Below are positions 7,797 through 16,530 of a stretch of 50,078 nucleotides of DNA, piece by piece. Made by a program: the position numbers and the translations under genes. Source of the DNA: G021776435 sp046756245 (lineage in GTDB: Bacteria; Pseudomonadota; Alphaproteobacteria; Caulobacterales; Parvularculaceae); contig JBHHVZ010000009.1 of NCBI GenBank assembly GCA_046756245.1, positions 1-50,078 of the forward strand, given 5' to 3'. Numbering within the stretch: position 1 is the first letter of the stretch; each line of letters begins with the position of its first letter. Below the pieces are notes generated by a model, which was given only the letters and a program-made list of their open reading frames with translations, did not search any database and was not told where the DNA came from.

Positions 7797-10040
7797 TCAG
7801 TTGGTGCGGACCGTCAATTGGAACCCGACCACGCGCGGCTCGTTTACAAAGCCCGTCAGGTTGTTGAAGTCGATGCCGCCCTTGACGTTTTCCTCGTCGG
7901 TGACGTTGCGGGCGAAGAATGCGCCTTCATACCGGCCGTCGCCGTCGCGATAGCCGACGCGCACGCCGCCTTCGAAATTGCCGCTGGAGCGGAACTCGGC
8001 GGATTCATACAGGAAGAAATTGGTTTCGCCCTGCACCGCCCAATCGGTATTGACGAAGAGATCGCCACTGAGGAAGGGCTGCGTGTATTCCGCAAATGCG
8101 TTGAAGGTGATCTCCGGCGCGTTCGGGAACGGATTGCCGTCAATCAACGCCTGGCCCAACGCATTCAGCGGATCAAGCACTGTGCAAAGCCCCGAGCCGC
8201 AAGGCGCGGTGGCGAGCGTATCGTCCTTTATTTCGGTGTTGTTGTAGCTGAAGCCGGCCGCAACGAAGAAATTGTCGGTTAACAGAGCTTCGGCGTCGAC
8301 TTCAAAGCCCCAGCCAACGCCTTCGTCCGCATTGACGACCTGGTTGGTGTTGCTCGCGCCGCCGATGATCGAGAATTGCTGATCGTCGACCTCGTAGTAA
8401 TAGAAATCGGCGTTGAGGCGTGCGCGGTTACCCATGAATTCGGATTTGAACCCGCCTTCGAAAGAGAGAATCGTCTCCGACTTTGCGACGGTCTGTGGAT
8501 CGACGGCGCCAGAGAACGCCGCAAAGGCGACGTCGCGACCCTGAATGGTCGGACCGCGGAAGCCGCGCGCAATGCGCCCGTAAACATTGAAACCGTCCTG
8601 AACGCGATAAAGCGCGCTTACGTCCCAACTGAAGTCCTCGTCTCCGGCGTTGGTCGGATTGACCGTCACGAACGGCGGCAGGAGGATCGCGTCGAAATCG
8701 CGATCGTCTTCCGTGAAGCGCCCGCCCGCCGTCACGGTAAGCCGGTCGCCGAGATCATAACTGGCCTGACCGAAAATCGCCCAGCTGTCGTTTTCATGAC
8801 GCAGGGTCGTCAGCGGCGGAAAGGCCGGGCCGAATGTCGAAACCCTTACGTCTGAGTCAAAATAGTAAAACCCGACCTGCCAGTCGAAAACATTATCGCC
8901 GTTCGAGGCGAGGCGGACCTCCTGCGTGAACTGATCAAGATCGTCGATCGAGTCCTGCGTTTCAGCCGGAAACGGAATGAACCCGGGGAACGATCCGCCG
9001 GGCAGGAACACTGCGCCCGAACCGCCGTCGATATCGCCGAGGCTGAAACTTTCGGCGTCTTCAAAGGCGGTGATTGAAGTCAGCGTCACAGCGCCGAAAT
9101 CCCAGTCGACTTTCGCCGAGCCGCCGAACCCTTCCGCATTTTGCGGGTTGTTCTGGCCGCCGTCGAAAAACACCGTGTCACGCTTGAAGTTCTGGTTCAG
9201 CTTGTTGCTTCCCGTGTCGAATATGTTGGCGCGGAACAGCGCTGACGTGCCCTCATAATCGCGGCCGTGGACGTTGAGGAGAACGCTGAGTTGATCAGTC
9301 GGCGTAAACAGCACCTGAACGCGGCCGGCAAATTCTTCAAAACCGCCAAGCGCGTCGTCTTCGCCGGTAATGGCGTTATCGACCCAGTCGTCGCGGCGCT
9401 GGACGAGACCGGAAACGCGCGCCGACAGAAGGCCTGGAACGATCGGGCCGCCGACGCCGACCTGCGCCGTTACGGTGTCGAACGTTCCATAAGCGACCTG
9501 GGCGATGGCCTCGAATTCATCCGTCGGCTTGCGGGTCGTAAATTTCACGACGCCGGCCGGGGTGTTGCGGCCGAACAGCGTGCCTTGCGGCCCGCGCGAT
9601 ACTTCAACCTGTTCGATATCGAACAAAGGCGAGCTTTTCAGAACGACGTTTTCCTGAACCACTTCGTCGATAACGATTGAGACAGGCTGCGAAGCGGCGA
9701 CGTCGAAGTCGACATTGCCGAGGCCGCGAATGTAAAAGCGCGGCGCGAGGCGCCCGTTTGAGGATTCCGCATAAAGGCTCGGCACCCGCGCCGCCAACGC
9801 CAGAATATCTTCGCCTGCCGCCTGAATCGCCGAGAATCGTTCTTCCGACAGCGTCTCGACGGAAATCGGCACTTCCTGCTGGTTTTCGGCGCGCTTTTGC
9901 GTCGTGACGATAATCGTGTCGAGGCCGCTCTCCTGCGCCAGCGCACCCATTGGCGCAGCGATCAGGCCAGCGAGGACCGCCGCGCTCGTTGCATTCAACA
10001 TCGCTCGCTTTTTCCAGTTCGACGGGTATTTTTTCATCAT
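7797..10040 (-). CDS. TonB-dependent outer-membrane receptor
   Basis: A 747-residue TonB-dependent receptor. It has a signal peptide (charged start, hydrophobic 'SAAVLAGLIAAPMGALA', cleavage likely before 'QESG'), a TonB-box-like 'DTIIVTTQKR', a plug domain with 'FYIRGLGNVD', 'VEVSRGPQGTLFGRNTPAGVV', and a long beta-barrel ending in an aromatic-poor 'FQLTVRTN'. AAAGGGGATC precedes the ATG. The substrate is not readable from sequence. It lies between purine nucleoside phosphorylase and adenosine deaminase and carries its own terminator and an upstream palindrome, so nucleoside or purine uptake is a reasonable inference. Siderophore or other ligands remain possible. Confidence 0.92.
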   Translation of the reverse strand: MMKKYPSNWKKRAMLNATSAAVLAGLIAAPMGALAQESGLDTIIVTTQKRAENQQEVPISVETLSEERFSAIQAAGEDILALAARVPSLYAESSNGRLAPRFYIRGLGNVDFDVAASQPVSIVIDEVVQENVVLKSSPLFDIEQVEVSRGPQGTLFGRNTPAGVVKFTTRKPTDEFEAIAQVAYGTFDTVTAQVGVGGPIVPGLLSARVSGLVQRRDDWVDNAITGEDDALGGFEEFAGRVQVLFTPTDQLSVLLNVHGRDYEGTSALFRANIFDTGSNKLNQNFKRDTVFFDGGQNNPQNAEGFGGSAKVDWDFGAVTLTSITAFEDAESFSLGDIDGGSGAVFLPGGSFPGFIPFPAETQDSIDDLDQFTQEVRLASNGDNVFDWQVGFYYFDSDVRVSTFGPAFPPLTTLRHENDSWAIFGQASYDLGDRLTVTAGGRFTEDDRDFDAILLPPFVTVNPTNAGDEDFSWDVSALYRVQDGFNVYGRIARGFRGPTIQGRDVAFAAFSGAVDPQTVAKSETILSFEGGFKSEFMGNRARLNADFYYYEVDDQQFSIIGGASNTNQVVNADEGVGWGFEVDAEALLTDNFFVAAGFSYNNTEIKDDTLATAPCGSGLCTVLDPLNALGQALIDGNPFPNAPEITFNAFAEYTQPFLSGDLFVNTDWAVQGETNFFLYESAEFRSSGNFEGGVRVGYRDGDGRYEGAFFARNVTDEENVKGGIDFNNLTGFVNEPRVVGFQLTVRTN

Positions 10041-10117
10041 GATCCCCTTTCCCTGCGCCGTCAGGCGCGGCGCCCGAATTTATCGCCGCCCGCGTGAAGA
10101 TTGCCGCGCGACCATTA

Positions 10118-10135
10118 TTTGATTAGCTGGTCAAA
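10118..10135. promoter_or_regulatory. Imperfect palindrome TTTGAttAGCTggTCAAA upstream of the receptor
   Basis: An 18-bp inverted repeat with outer arms TTTGA/TCAAA and core AGCT, broken by two mismatched dinucleotides. It lies 78-95 bp upstream of the TonB-dependent receptor start, a position suited to an operator. The dyad is of a size bound by MarR- or GntR-type regulators. No regulator gene is nearby; the assignment is by pattern only. Confidence 0.4.
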
Positions 10136-10261
10136 CTTTATGGACGTCCGGAAATCCGTGTCAATCGGCGGAAGAGCGCAAGCGTCAATTTCAATGCGGC
10201 CGATTGAATCGATCATATCATGTGTTGCGGTGAAACAACATGATGGCGCACTCCGTGCGCA

Positions 10262-11251
10262 TCACTGTTCCAGCCGGGCGAGGAGGCGCGCGCGCGTTTG
10301 CGAATCGCAAAATGCGGCGTTGATCGCCGTCTGCGTGAAACCGAGCAACACCGTCTCGTCAAACTTGTGCGCTTTTCCCACAAGCGCAGCTTCATCCGCC
10401 AGATCGACGCCGAAAAACGCCGGATCATCGGAATTGAGCGTCACGGCCAGTCCTTTGTCTGCGAGCGCCTTGATCGGGTGCGCTTCAATTGACGGAAACA
10501 GGCCGATTGAAACATTCGAGGTCGGACAGATTTCGAGCACGACATCTTGTTCGATCAGTCGCGCAACCAGCGCGTCGTCTTCAAGGACGCGCACGCCATG
10601 GCCGAGCCGCGTTACGCCGAGATGATCAAGGGCTTCGCTTATGCTTTCCGGCCCCAGAATTTCTCCTGCATGCGCCGTGAGGCCGAGTCCGCCGTCGCGG
10701 GCGATGGCGAACGCTTTCGCAAAGTCGGCGTTGCAGCCCTGCGCTTCGTCGCCGGCCATGCCGAACCCGGTAACATAGGGATGCGGATGATCCGTCGCGG
10801 CGCGCGCAACCTCGACGGCGTGGTCAACGCCATAGTGGCGAACGCAGGTGACGACGATGCGCCCGACCACGCCGGTCTCGTCTTCGGCCGCCTGCATCGC
10901 CGACGCGACCGCATCGATGAGCGTCGGATAGGATAGGCCGAAGCGGGCGGCATGGGCCGGCGACACGAACACTTCGCCATAAATCATCCCCCGCGCCGCC
11001 ATGCGCGTATAGTAGGCGCGGGTGATTTCGCAATAATCCTCAGGCGTGCGCAGCACCTCGCTGACGGCGTCGTAAACGTGCAGAAAATGCTCGAACGTGT
11101 CCCAATGATAACCGCCGTCTTCATTCAAAACATCTGAAATATCAACACCGTGGCGTTTCGCGAGTCGGCGCGCATGAGTTGGTTCGACCGTTCCCTCGAG
11201 GTGGCAGTGCAGTTCCGCCAGCGGCGGTGGTTGATGCGGAACGTTCGTCAT
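10262..11251 (-). CDS. add: Adenosine deaminase (adenine deaminase possible)
   Basis: A 329-residue zinc amidohydrolase of the adenosine/AMP deaminase family. Metal and catalytic motifs are His15-x-His17 in 'ELHCHLEG', 'GDE' in 'GFGMAGDE', His194 and Glu197 in 'HAGE', His218 in 'RLGHGVR' and Asp275-Asp276 in 'NSDDPAFFG'. The start at 11251 has AAGGGGAAG upstream; the longer frame reads through the intergenic region. It converts adenosine to inosine, feeding punA. The 'SDDPAFFG' block resembles adenine deaminases while 'AGDE' resembles adenosine deaminases, so substrate choice between adenosine and adenine is not settled. Confidence 0.88.
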   Translation of the reverse strand: MTNVPHQPPPLAELHCHLEGTVEPTHARRLAKRHGVDISDVLNEDGGYHWDTFEHFLHVYDAVSEVLRTPEDYCEITRAYYTRMAARGMIYGEVFVSPAHAARFGLSYPTLIDAVASAMQAAEDETGVVGRIVVTCVRHYGVDHAVEVARAATDHPHPYVTGFGMAGDEAQGCNADFAKAFAIARDGGLGLTAHAGEILGPESISEALDHLGVTRLGHGVRVLEDDALVARLIEQDVVLEICPTSNVSIGLFPSIEAHPIKALADKGLAVTLNSDDPAFFGVDLADEAALVGKAHKFDETVLLGFTQTAINAAFCDSQTRARLLARLEQ

Positions 11252-11384
11252 GAATTTAGTCTTCCCCTTCGGCCGGCCAGAATTCAAATCGCGTCGCAAT
11301 TTGGGCGCGGCGCGTCTTGCCAGAATAACGACGACAGTTATCTTAATCGGCGACGGCTATATCGAAACAAGCCCGAAAGCAACC

Positions 11385-12209
11385 ATGACGCTCGCCCCGC
11401 ACCCGCTTAATCGAGGTTTCGTCTGGCGCGATTTCAGGCCGGATAAGCCGAGACTTCTTACGTCCGATCAGATTGCGGACTTTCACCGCGACGGGTTCAT
11501 CATTCTGCGAAAAGCGTTCGATCCGGCCGAGATCGCCAACGCCCGCAAGGCGATCGACGCCTTCGAGTCTCACAAAGAAAATACGGTTCTGGTCATGGAC
11601 GATCAGCCGGACCTGGTGTTCGACGTGCGCAAATATTCGTTCGCCTGCAATCTGGCCTGTCGGTCGGCCATATTGCGCACGCTGGTCTCCGGCCCGGCGT
11701 TTCAGGGACTCGTTTACGATTTGATCGGCCAAAATGTGCGTCTCTACTGGGATCAGGGCGTTTACAAAAAGCCCGGCCAGGGCGTCGAGTTCGCCTGGCA
11801 TCAGGACAACGGCTATACGTTCACGCTGCCGCAGGATTACCTTACTTGTTGGCTGCCGCTGACGGACGCGACGGAAGAAAACGGTTGCCCGCGCATTCTG
11901 CGCGGCGTGCATCGCGACGGGACGTACCGGCACGATCATACGGAAAACGGTCTTGAGATTTGCGGTCTCGACAAGGACTTGATCGATGAAAAATCCGCCT
12001 CCGCCGCCGTCGATGTCGGCGACGTTGTCGTGTTTTCGTCGCTGACTCCGCACATGACCGGCCCCAATCGCACGAATGAACCGCGCAAGGCTTATATCGT
12101 TCAATTCATCGCCGACGGCGCATGTCTGGTGAAACACAACGGCGATAGAGAGCCGCTCGACGATTCTGACAATAATTTTTTCATTCTGCGGAACGGAGCG
12201 CCGGCGTAA
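11385..12209 (+). CDS. PhyH-family Fe(II)/2-oxoglutarate dioxygenase
   Basis: A 274-residue protein of the phytanoyl-CoA dioxygenase (PhyH) family. The iron triad is visible: His139 and Asp141 in 'WHQDNGY' and His223 in 'LTPHMTGPN', with Arg234 in 'EPRKAYIVQF' placed to bind 2-oxoglutarate. No signal peptide is visible. It diverges from adenosine deaminase across 133 bp and its 3' end overlaps guanine deaminase by 29 bp tail to tail. It is the only plus-strand gene inside the otherwise minus-strand purine block. Its substrate is unknown; a role in purine or nucleoside hydroxylation is possible only by context. The ATG at 11385 has a weak ribosome site, so a longer N terminus is not excluded. 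Confidence 0.85.
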   Translation: MTLAPHPLNRGFVWRDFRPDKPRLLTSDQIADFHRDGFIILRKAFDPAEIANARKAIDAFESHKENTVLVMDDQPDLVFDVRKYSFACNLACRSAILRTLVSGPAFQGLVYDLIGQNVRLYWDQGVYKKPGQGVEFAWHQDNGYTFTLPQDYLTCWLPLTDATEENGCPRILRGVHRDGTYRHDHTENGLEICGLDKDLIDEKSASAAVDVGDVVVFSSLTPHMTGPNRTNEPRKAYIVQFIADGACLVKHNGDREPLDDSDNNFFILRNGAPA

Positions 12210-13521
12210 CGGCGGGCGGCGCATCGCGGTCGTGTACTAACGCGCCGGCGGCGTAGGCGCGCGCGACGGCGCGATCATCGCCAAGGACGCTGAGGACGAA
12301 AAGTTTCTCGGACAGCGATTGGGCGGCGTTCATGCGGCGGGAGATCAGCGGCGTCGCGGCGAGATCGAGCACCAGAAAATCGGCTTCCGCGCCGGGCGCA
12401 AGATGGCCGATCTTGCCGGAAAGCCCCAGCGCTTCCGCACCCGCCAGCGTCGCCAGATAAAACGACGTGAATGGATCGAGGCTGTAATCGCCGAGCTGGC
12501 CGACCTTGTAGGCCGCCTTTAGCGTCTGCAGCATTGAAAAGCTCGTCCCCGCGCCGACGTCGGTTCCGAGCGCCACATGAACGCCGGCGCGCTCAGCGCG
12601 CGCAAGGTCGAAGAGCCCGCTGCCCAGAAACAGATTGGATGTGGGACAAAATGCAATCGACGCGTCGGCTTCCGCAAGCCGGCGGAAGGCGCCGTCGGGA
12701 AGATGCAGCGCATGTGCAAATACCGACCGGTCGGTCAAAAGGCCGTATCGATCATAAACATCGAGATAGTCTTTTGCTTCCGGAAACAGCTCGCGCGTGA
12801 AATTGATTTCCGCCTTATTTTCCGAAAGATGGGTTTGCAGCAACAAATCGGGATTATCCCGCATGAACACGCCGGCCATTTCGAGCTGCTCACGCGTGCT
12901 GGTGGGCGCGAAACGCGGCGTAATAGCGTAGCCGAGCCGGCCCCGTCCGCGCCATCGCTTGAGCAGCGCGGCGCTCTCAGCAAACCCGTGATCGGCGCCG
13001 TCGCGCAAATTTTCCGGCGCATTGCGATCCATCAAAACCTTCCCGGAGATGAGCCGCAGGTTCTTCTCAAGCGCGGCTTCGAACAACGCGTCGACGGACG
13101 TCGCATGTACGGTGGCGAAAACGAGCGCGCTCGTCGTGCCATTGCGCAAAAGTTCTTCAACAAAAAACTTCGCCGCAGCCCGCGCGTGAGTCGGATCGGC
13201 GAACGCCGCCTCGGCCGGAAACGTATAGGACTGAAGCCAGTCCATGAGCTGCGCGCCATAGGCCGCAATGATGTCTGTCTGCGGAAAGTGAATGTGCGTG
13301 TCGATAAAGCCCGGCGTGATCAGCGCATTGTCGTACGCCGTTACGGCTACGTCGTTTGGAAGCTTTTGCACCAGGACTTCATATGCGCCGATCTGCGCCA
13401 CATGGCCGCCTTCGACAATCATGAGCCCGTCTTGAAAATGGTGGACGGCCTCTTCCGCGCCGGCCTTGCGCGGATCGGCGCTCAAATAAAGAATTTCCGA
13501 ACGATAGGCCGCAGCCGTCAT
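12181..13521 (-). CDS. guaD: Guanine deaminase
   Basis: A 446-residue amidohydrolase of the guanine deaminase family, converting guanine to xanthine and ammonia. Zinc-binding motifs include His76-x-His78 in 'PGFIDTHIHFPQ', 'LLQTHLSEN', 'VFAHALHL' and 'LGTDVGAGTS'; 'FCPTSNLFLGSG' is characteristic of GuaD. Its start overlaps the ureidoglycolate lyase stop by 4 bp (ATGA), so the two are translationally coupled. The last 29 bp overlap the convergent dioxygenase gene. Xanthine produced here goes to the XdhAB enzyme encoded in the same strand block. Confidence 0.95.
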   Translation of the reverse strand: MTAAAYRSEILYLSADPRKAGAEEAVHHFQDGLMIVEGGHVAQIGAYEVLVQKLPNDVAVTAYDNALITPGFIDTHIHFPQTDIIAAYGAQLMDWLQSYTFPAEAAFADPTHARAAAKFFVEELLRNGTTSALVFATVHATSVDALFEAALEKNLRLISGKVLMDRNAPENLRDGADHGFAESAALLKRWRGRGRLGYAITPRFAPTSTREQLEMAGVFMRDNPDLLLQTHLSENKAEINFTRELFPEAKDYLDVYDRYGLLTDRSVFAHALHLPDGAFRRLAEADASIAFCPTSNLFLGSGLFDLARAERAGVHVALGTDVGAGTSFSMLQTLKAAYKVGQLGDYSLDPFTSFYLATLAGAEALGLSGKIGHLAPGAEADFLVLDLAATPLISRRMNAAQSLSEKLFVLSVLGDDRAVARAYAAGALVHDRDAPPAVTPALRSAE

Positions 13522-14051
13522 GTCTTTTCGCTCCGCGCGCCCGGCGCCAGTCTGATTTCGAATTGCGCGTCTTCGGAAAGCGCGATCTCATCGAGATTTT
13601 CGCCCGGGCCGGCGCGATCAATAACGAGAAAATCGCTTTCCTGTTCTAGCGCCAGAAGGAAGTGATGCCAAACGCCTTTGGCGTAATTGACCCCCTGATC
13701 GCCGTTCGCAAGGAAAGCGCGGATCGCGCCGGCGTCGAACGGGCCCGGCGGCGCTACGACGACCAGATAAGGCCGCCGTTCGAGGGGAATGAACGCCTGG
13801 CTGGCGAGCGGATGGCGCTCCATCAATCTGATCATGACCGGCGGACCTATCGGCGTCGAACGGAAAATGCTGACGCAAATGCGCCCACCCCTATCGTTGA
13901 CGTCGATTGCTGCGAGATCGTCGAACCGTATCGTATAACCCTGATTGATCGGGATGCCGCGTTTCGCGGCCGCGGCGCCGACGACGTCGCCGAACGGCGC
14001 AAAGGTTTCGGGCGTTAGCGGTTCGGCGACAAGAACGCGATCACCCGCCAT
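13518..14051 (-). CDS. allA: Ureidoglycolate lyase
   Basis: A 177-residue AllA-family ureidoglycolate lyase, splitting ureidoglycolate into glyoxylate and urea at the end of allantoin breakdown. Typical features are the opening 'LTPETFAPFGDV', the central 'ERHPLASQAFIPL' and 'YAKGVWHHFLLAL'. The start at 14051 overlaps the end of the urate oxidase gene by 11 bp, which excludes the longer upstream frame. The gene uses the product of allantoicase encoded in the divergent plus-strand operon. Release of urea suggests a urease elsewhere in the genome. Confidence 0.94.
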   Translation of the reverse strand: MAGDRVLVAEPLTPETFAPFGDVVGAAAAKRGIPINQGYTIRFDDLAAIDVNDRGGRICVSIFRSTPIGPPVMIRLMERHPLASQAFIPLERRPYLVVVAPPGPFDAGAIRAFLANGDQGVNYAKGVWHHFLLALEQESDFLVIDRAGPGENLDEIALSEDAQFEIRLAPGARSEKT

Positions 14052-15237
14052 CAAACACCTCTTGCTCGATCCAGGCGCCGAGAATCGCGCGCTCTTCATC
14101 CGTCATGCCCGTCTCGTTGCCGAGCGGCATGAAATCCGTCGTCACCGCCTGATCGTAGATCAGGTCCGCCGCGGCGCGGATATCGTCGTCGCTGTCGAGA
14201 ACCAGGCCCTTGGGCGGTTCGGTGAACAATTCATGCGTCGGCGCCGGCGAGTGGCAAGAAACGCAGTGCCGGTCGATAATGTCGCGCACCGCGGCGAAAT
14301 CGACATCGCCGACCGAAGCCGCATCGCGCGCGCCGGCGGGCTTGATCGATGCAAAAGCGATTGTCGCGAGAAACACCGCCGCGCCGCCGGCGAGCAGCAC
14401 GCGCTGTTCGTTTCCGCGATGGCGCAGGTTGAAATAGTGGCGCACCAGAAGCGACGCGGCGCCGATCGCCGCAAGCAGCAGCCAATTGTAGCGATGACCG
14501 GCGAGCATCGGATAATGTCCGCTGATCATGATCAAGAGCACCGGCAGGGTCATGTAGTTGTTGTGAACCGAGCGCTGCTTGCCCGCAGCGCCTAACGCCG
14601 GATCCGGCTGTTCGCCCGCGATCATGGCCGCAACCGACTTTTTTTGATTGGGAATGATGACGAAGAAAACATTGGCCGCCATCACCGTGCCGATCAGCGC
14701 GCCCACATGAAGGAAGGCGCCCTTGTCGCTGAAAATCTGCGTCAGCCCGAACGTCGCCGCGGTCAATAGCGCAAACCAGACAAGGGCGAACACGGATTGG
14801 CTCTTCCCGACCGGCGAACGGCACAGCAAATCATAAACAACCCAACCGCCGGCGAGCGTCGCAAGACCGATTCCGATCGCTTGCCATTGCGTGAAATCAA
14901 CCTTGGCGCGGTCAATCAAATAAAAATCCGCGCCGACATAATAAATCAGAATGAGCAGCGCGAAGCCGCTGAGCCAGGTCGTATAGGCCTCCCACTTGAA
15001 CCAGTGCAGATGTTCGGGAAGCTCGGGCGGGGCGACCAGAAACTTTTCATTGCGATAGAAGCCGCCGCCATGCACGGCCCAGAGCTCGCCGCCGACGCCT
15101 TCCTTCGGCGGCTGCGGGGGTTTGAGCGAATTGTCGAGCCAGACGAAATAGAACGACGCGCCGATCCACGATATCCCGGCCACGAAATGCAGCCACCGCA
15201 AAGAGAGATTGGCCCACGCCATCAGGTCGATATCCAA
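14041..15237 (-). CDS. puuD: Membrane cytochrome-c urate oxidase PuuD
   Basis: A 398-residue integral-membrane urate oxidase of the PuuD type (urate to 5-hydroxyisourate). About eight hydrophobic helices span residues 10-300, starting 'LSLRWLHFVAGISWIGASFYF', with conserved histidines. The C-terminal cytochrome-c domain carries the heme motif CVSCH at 325-329 and a candidate axial Met370 in 'FMPLGN'. This family replaces soluble cofactor-free uricase and passes electrons to the respiratory chain rather than making H2O2. It lies 2 bp after the xdhC stop and overlaps allA, in the order of reaction steps. The heme domain should face the periplasm. Confidence 0.95.
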   Translation of the reverse strand: MDIDLMAWANLSLRWLHFVAGISWIGASFYFVWLDNSLKPPQPPKEGVGGELWAVHGGGFYRNEKFLVAPPELPEHLHWFKWEAYTTWLSGFALLILIYYVGADFYLIDRAKVDFTQWQAIGIGLATLAGGWVVYDLLCRSPVGKSQSVFALVWFALLTAATFGLTQIFSDKGAFLHVGALIGTVMAANVFFVIIPNQKKSVAAMIAGEQPDPALGAAGKQRSVHNNYMTLPVLLIMISGHYPMLAGHRYNWLLLAAIGAASLLVRHYFNLRHRGNEQRVLLAGGAAVFLATIAFASIKPAGARDAASVGDVDFAAVRDIIDRHCVSCHSPAPTHELFTEPPKGLVLDSDDDIRAAADLIYDQAVTTDFMPLGNETGMTDEERAILGAWIEQEVFDGG

Positions 15238-15239
15238 GG

Positions 15240-16253
15240 TCAGTTCTCCTTCAGGCGCGCTTCACAAGCGAGCAGCATTTCATGGATGGCGGCGATCGCG
15301 ATCACCCCCGGCGCCTTGTTCTGTAAACCGCCGCCGCCGATCGGGCAAACGAGCACGCCGATCTTTTCTTCATCGAGACCGGCGCGGCGCAGGCGCTGTT
15401 CGAACCGGGCGCGCTTTGTTTTCGAACCGATAAGCCCGCAATAGGCGGCGTCGTCGCGTTCTAGAATCGCCTTCACCAGATCGTAATCGAGCTGATGGGA
15501 ATGCGTCAGAACGAAATAGCTTGCGCCGGCCGGAGCGGCCTTGACGCGCTCGGTCTCCAGGTCGGTGCAGTCGATTACGACGCCGGCGCCGCATTCATTC
15601 GGAAACTGATCTTCGCGGCGATCAATCCAGATCGTGTTGACGGGCAACGTTTCCAGAATATGCGCCATCGCGCAGCCCACATGCCCGGCGCCGAAGAGAT
15701 AAACCTGCGGGCGTTCGTCGGCGAGACGTTCGCGGAGCGCGGCGCAGGCTTCAAGCGGCGGCATTGCGTCGGCGAACGGCGCGCCGTCCGCATCGAGAAA
15801 GCAGACGGACGGCGCGTCCTCGTCGCTTTTGATCGGAAAAAGGCGCCGCGCGCTTTCTTTATCCGGACTGTTCCTGAGCGCCGTTTCAAGAATAACCGCG
15901 CCGCCTTCCGAAATCGTCTTAGCCGCCTCAGTCAGCCAGTCTGCGTCGTCCTTCGTCAGCAGATCGAAGCCGACCCGCACATGGCCGCCGCAGCACTGAC
16001 CGAGCGCCGGCCCGAGCGGATAATCCTCGAAAACGATTCCCGGCTGAGGATTGTCGAGAAGCGCGCGGGCGCGGAGCGTCGCTTCAAGCTCGAGCGCGCC
16101 GCCGCCGATCGAACCGAATTGATCGTCATCCGTTACGACCATTTTCGCGCCCGGATCGCGCGGCGCCGAGCCTTGCGCCGCGCACACCGTGACGACCACG
16201 GCGGGCGTCCTGCGCCGGACAAGATCGAGAACGCGAGAATTCCAGTCATGCAT
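15240..16253 (-). CDS. xdhC: Xanthine dehydrogenase accessory protein XdhC
   Basis: A 337-residue XdhC, which binds molybdenum cofactor, promotes its sulfuration and inserts it into xanthine dehydrogenase. Visible family blocks are 'GSAPRDPGAKM' near residues 28-38, 'GSIGGGALE', 'LGQCCGGH', a Rossmann segment 'LFGAGHVG' and 'GLIGSKTKRARF'. The ATG at 16253 is chosen since the upstream extension reads into a hairpin-bearing intergenic region; the ribosome site is weak. It is separated from xdhB by 277 bp and followed closely by puuD, so it may have its own promoter. Confidence 0.93.
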   Translation of the reverse strand: MHDWNSRVLDLVRRRTPAVVVTVCAAQGSAPRDPGAKMVVTDDDQFGSIGGGALELEATLRARALLDNPQPGIVFEDYPLGPALGQCCGGHVRVGFDLLTKDDADWLTEAAKTISEGGAVILETALRNSPDKESARRLFPIKSDEDAPSVCFLDADGAPFADAMPPLEACAALRERLADERPQVYLFGAGHVGCAMAHILETLPVNTIWIDRREDQFPNECGAGVVIDCTDLETERVKAAPAGASYFVLTHSHQLDYDLVKAILERDDAAYCGLIGSKTKRARFEQRLRRAGLDEEKIGVLVCPIGGGGLQNKAPGVIAIAAIHEMLLACEARLKEN

Positions 16254-16374
16254 GACGGGGCGCCAACTTGCACGGGTTATATCCGATGAGTGCGACGCGG
16301 CTACCCATGGAAAGCAGGGCGATCTCACTTAGTCGTGGCCTGCGCTTCGCACCCGATGCATAGCACGGCGTTCT

Positions 16375-16397
16375 CCCCTCTCCCTGAGGGAGAGGGG
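16375..16397. repeat. Palindromic element between xdhB and xdhC
   Basis: The arms CCCCTCTCCCT (16375-16385) and AGGGAGAGGGG (16387-16397) pair around a single base. The element lies in the 277-bp gap between the xdhB stop and the xdhC start, both on the minus strand. It resembles a dispersed 'CCCTCTCCC' palindrome seen in many proteobacterial genomes. It may act as a terminator for xdhAB transcripts, although no T-tract follows. Nothing else was identified in the gap. Confidence 0.6.
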
Positions 16398-16530
16398 TTA
16401 GGGCCCTGTCTCTTAGAATCGCCATGCCCCAATCGCAAAGCCGCCATACACGATCGCCTTGCCTTGGAAAGGGAGAGAATTCGTCTGTTCTCGTTTCTTC
16501 CGGATGAGTCATCATCAGCGCTGATCGGTA

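Noticed and set aside
11325..11341. Inverted repeat ATAAC-N7-GTTAT in the add/dioxygenase gap
   Set aside because: Short arms and a different spacing from the GATAA-N6-TTATC repeat before puuE, so a shared operator is not supported.
12577..13665. Plus-strand open frame of 362 codons
   Set aside because: Antisense to guanine deaminase and ureidoglycolate lyase, both with clear family motifs; typical of high-GC shadow frames.
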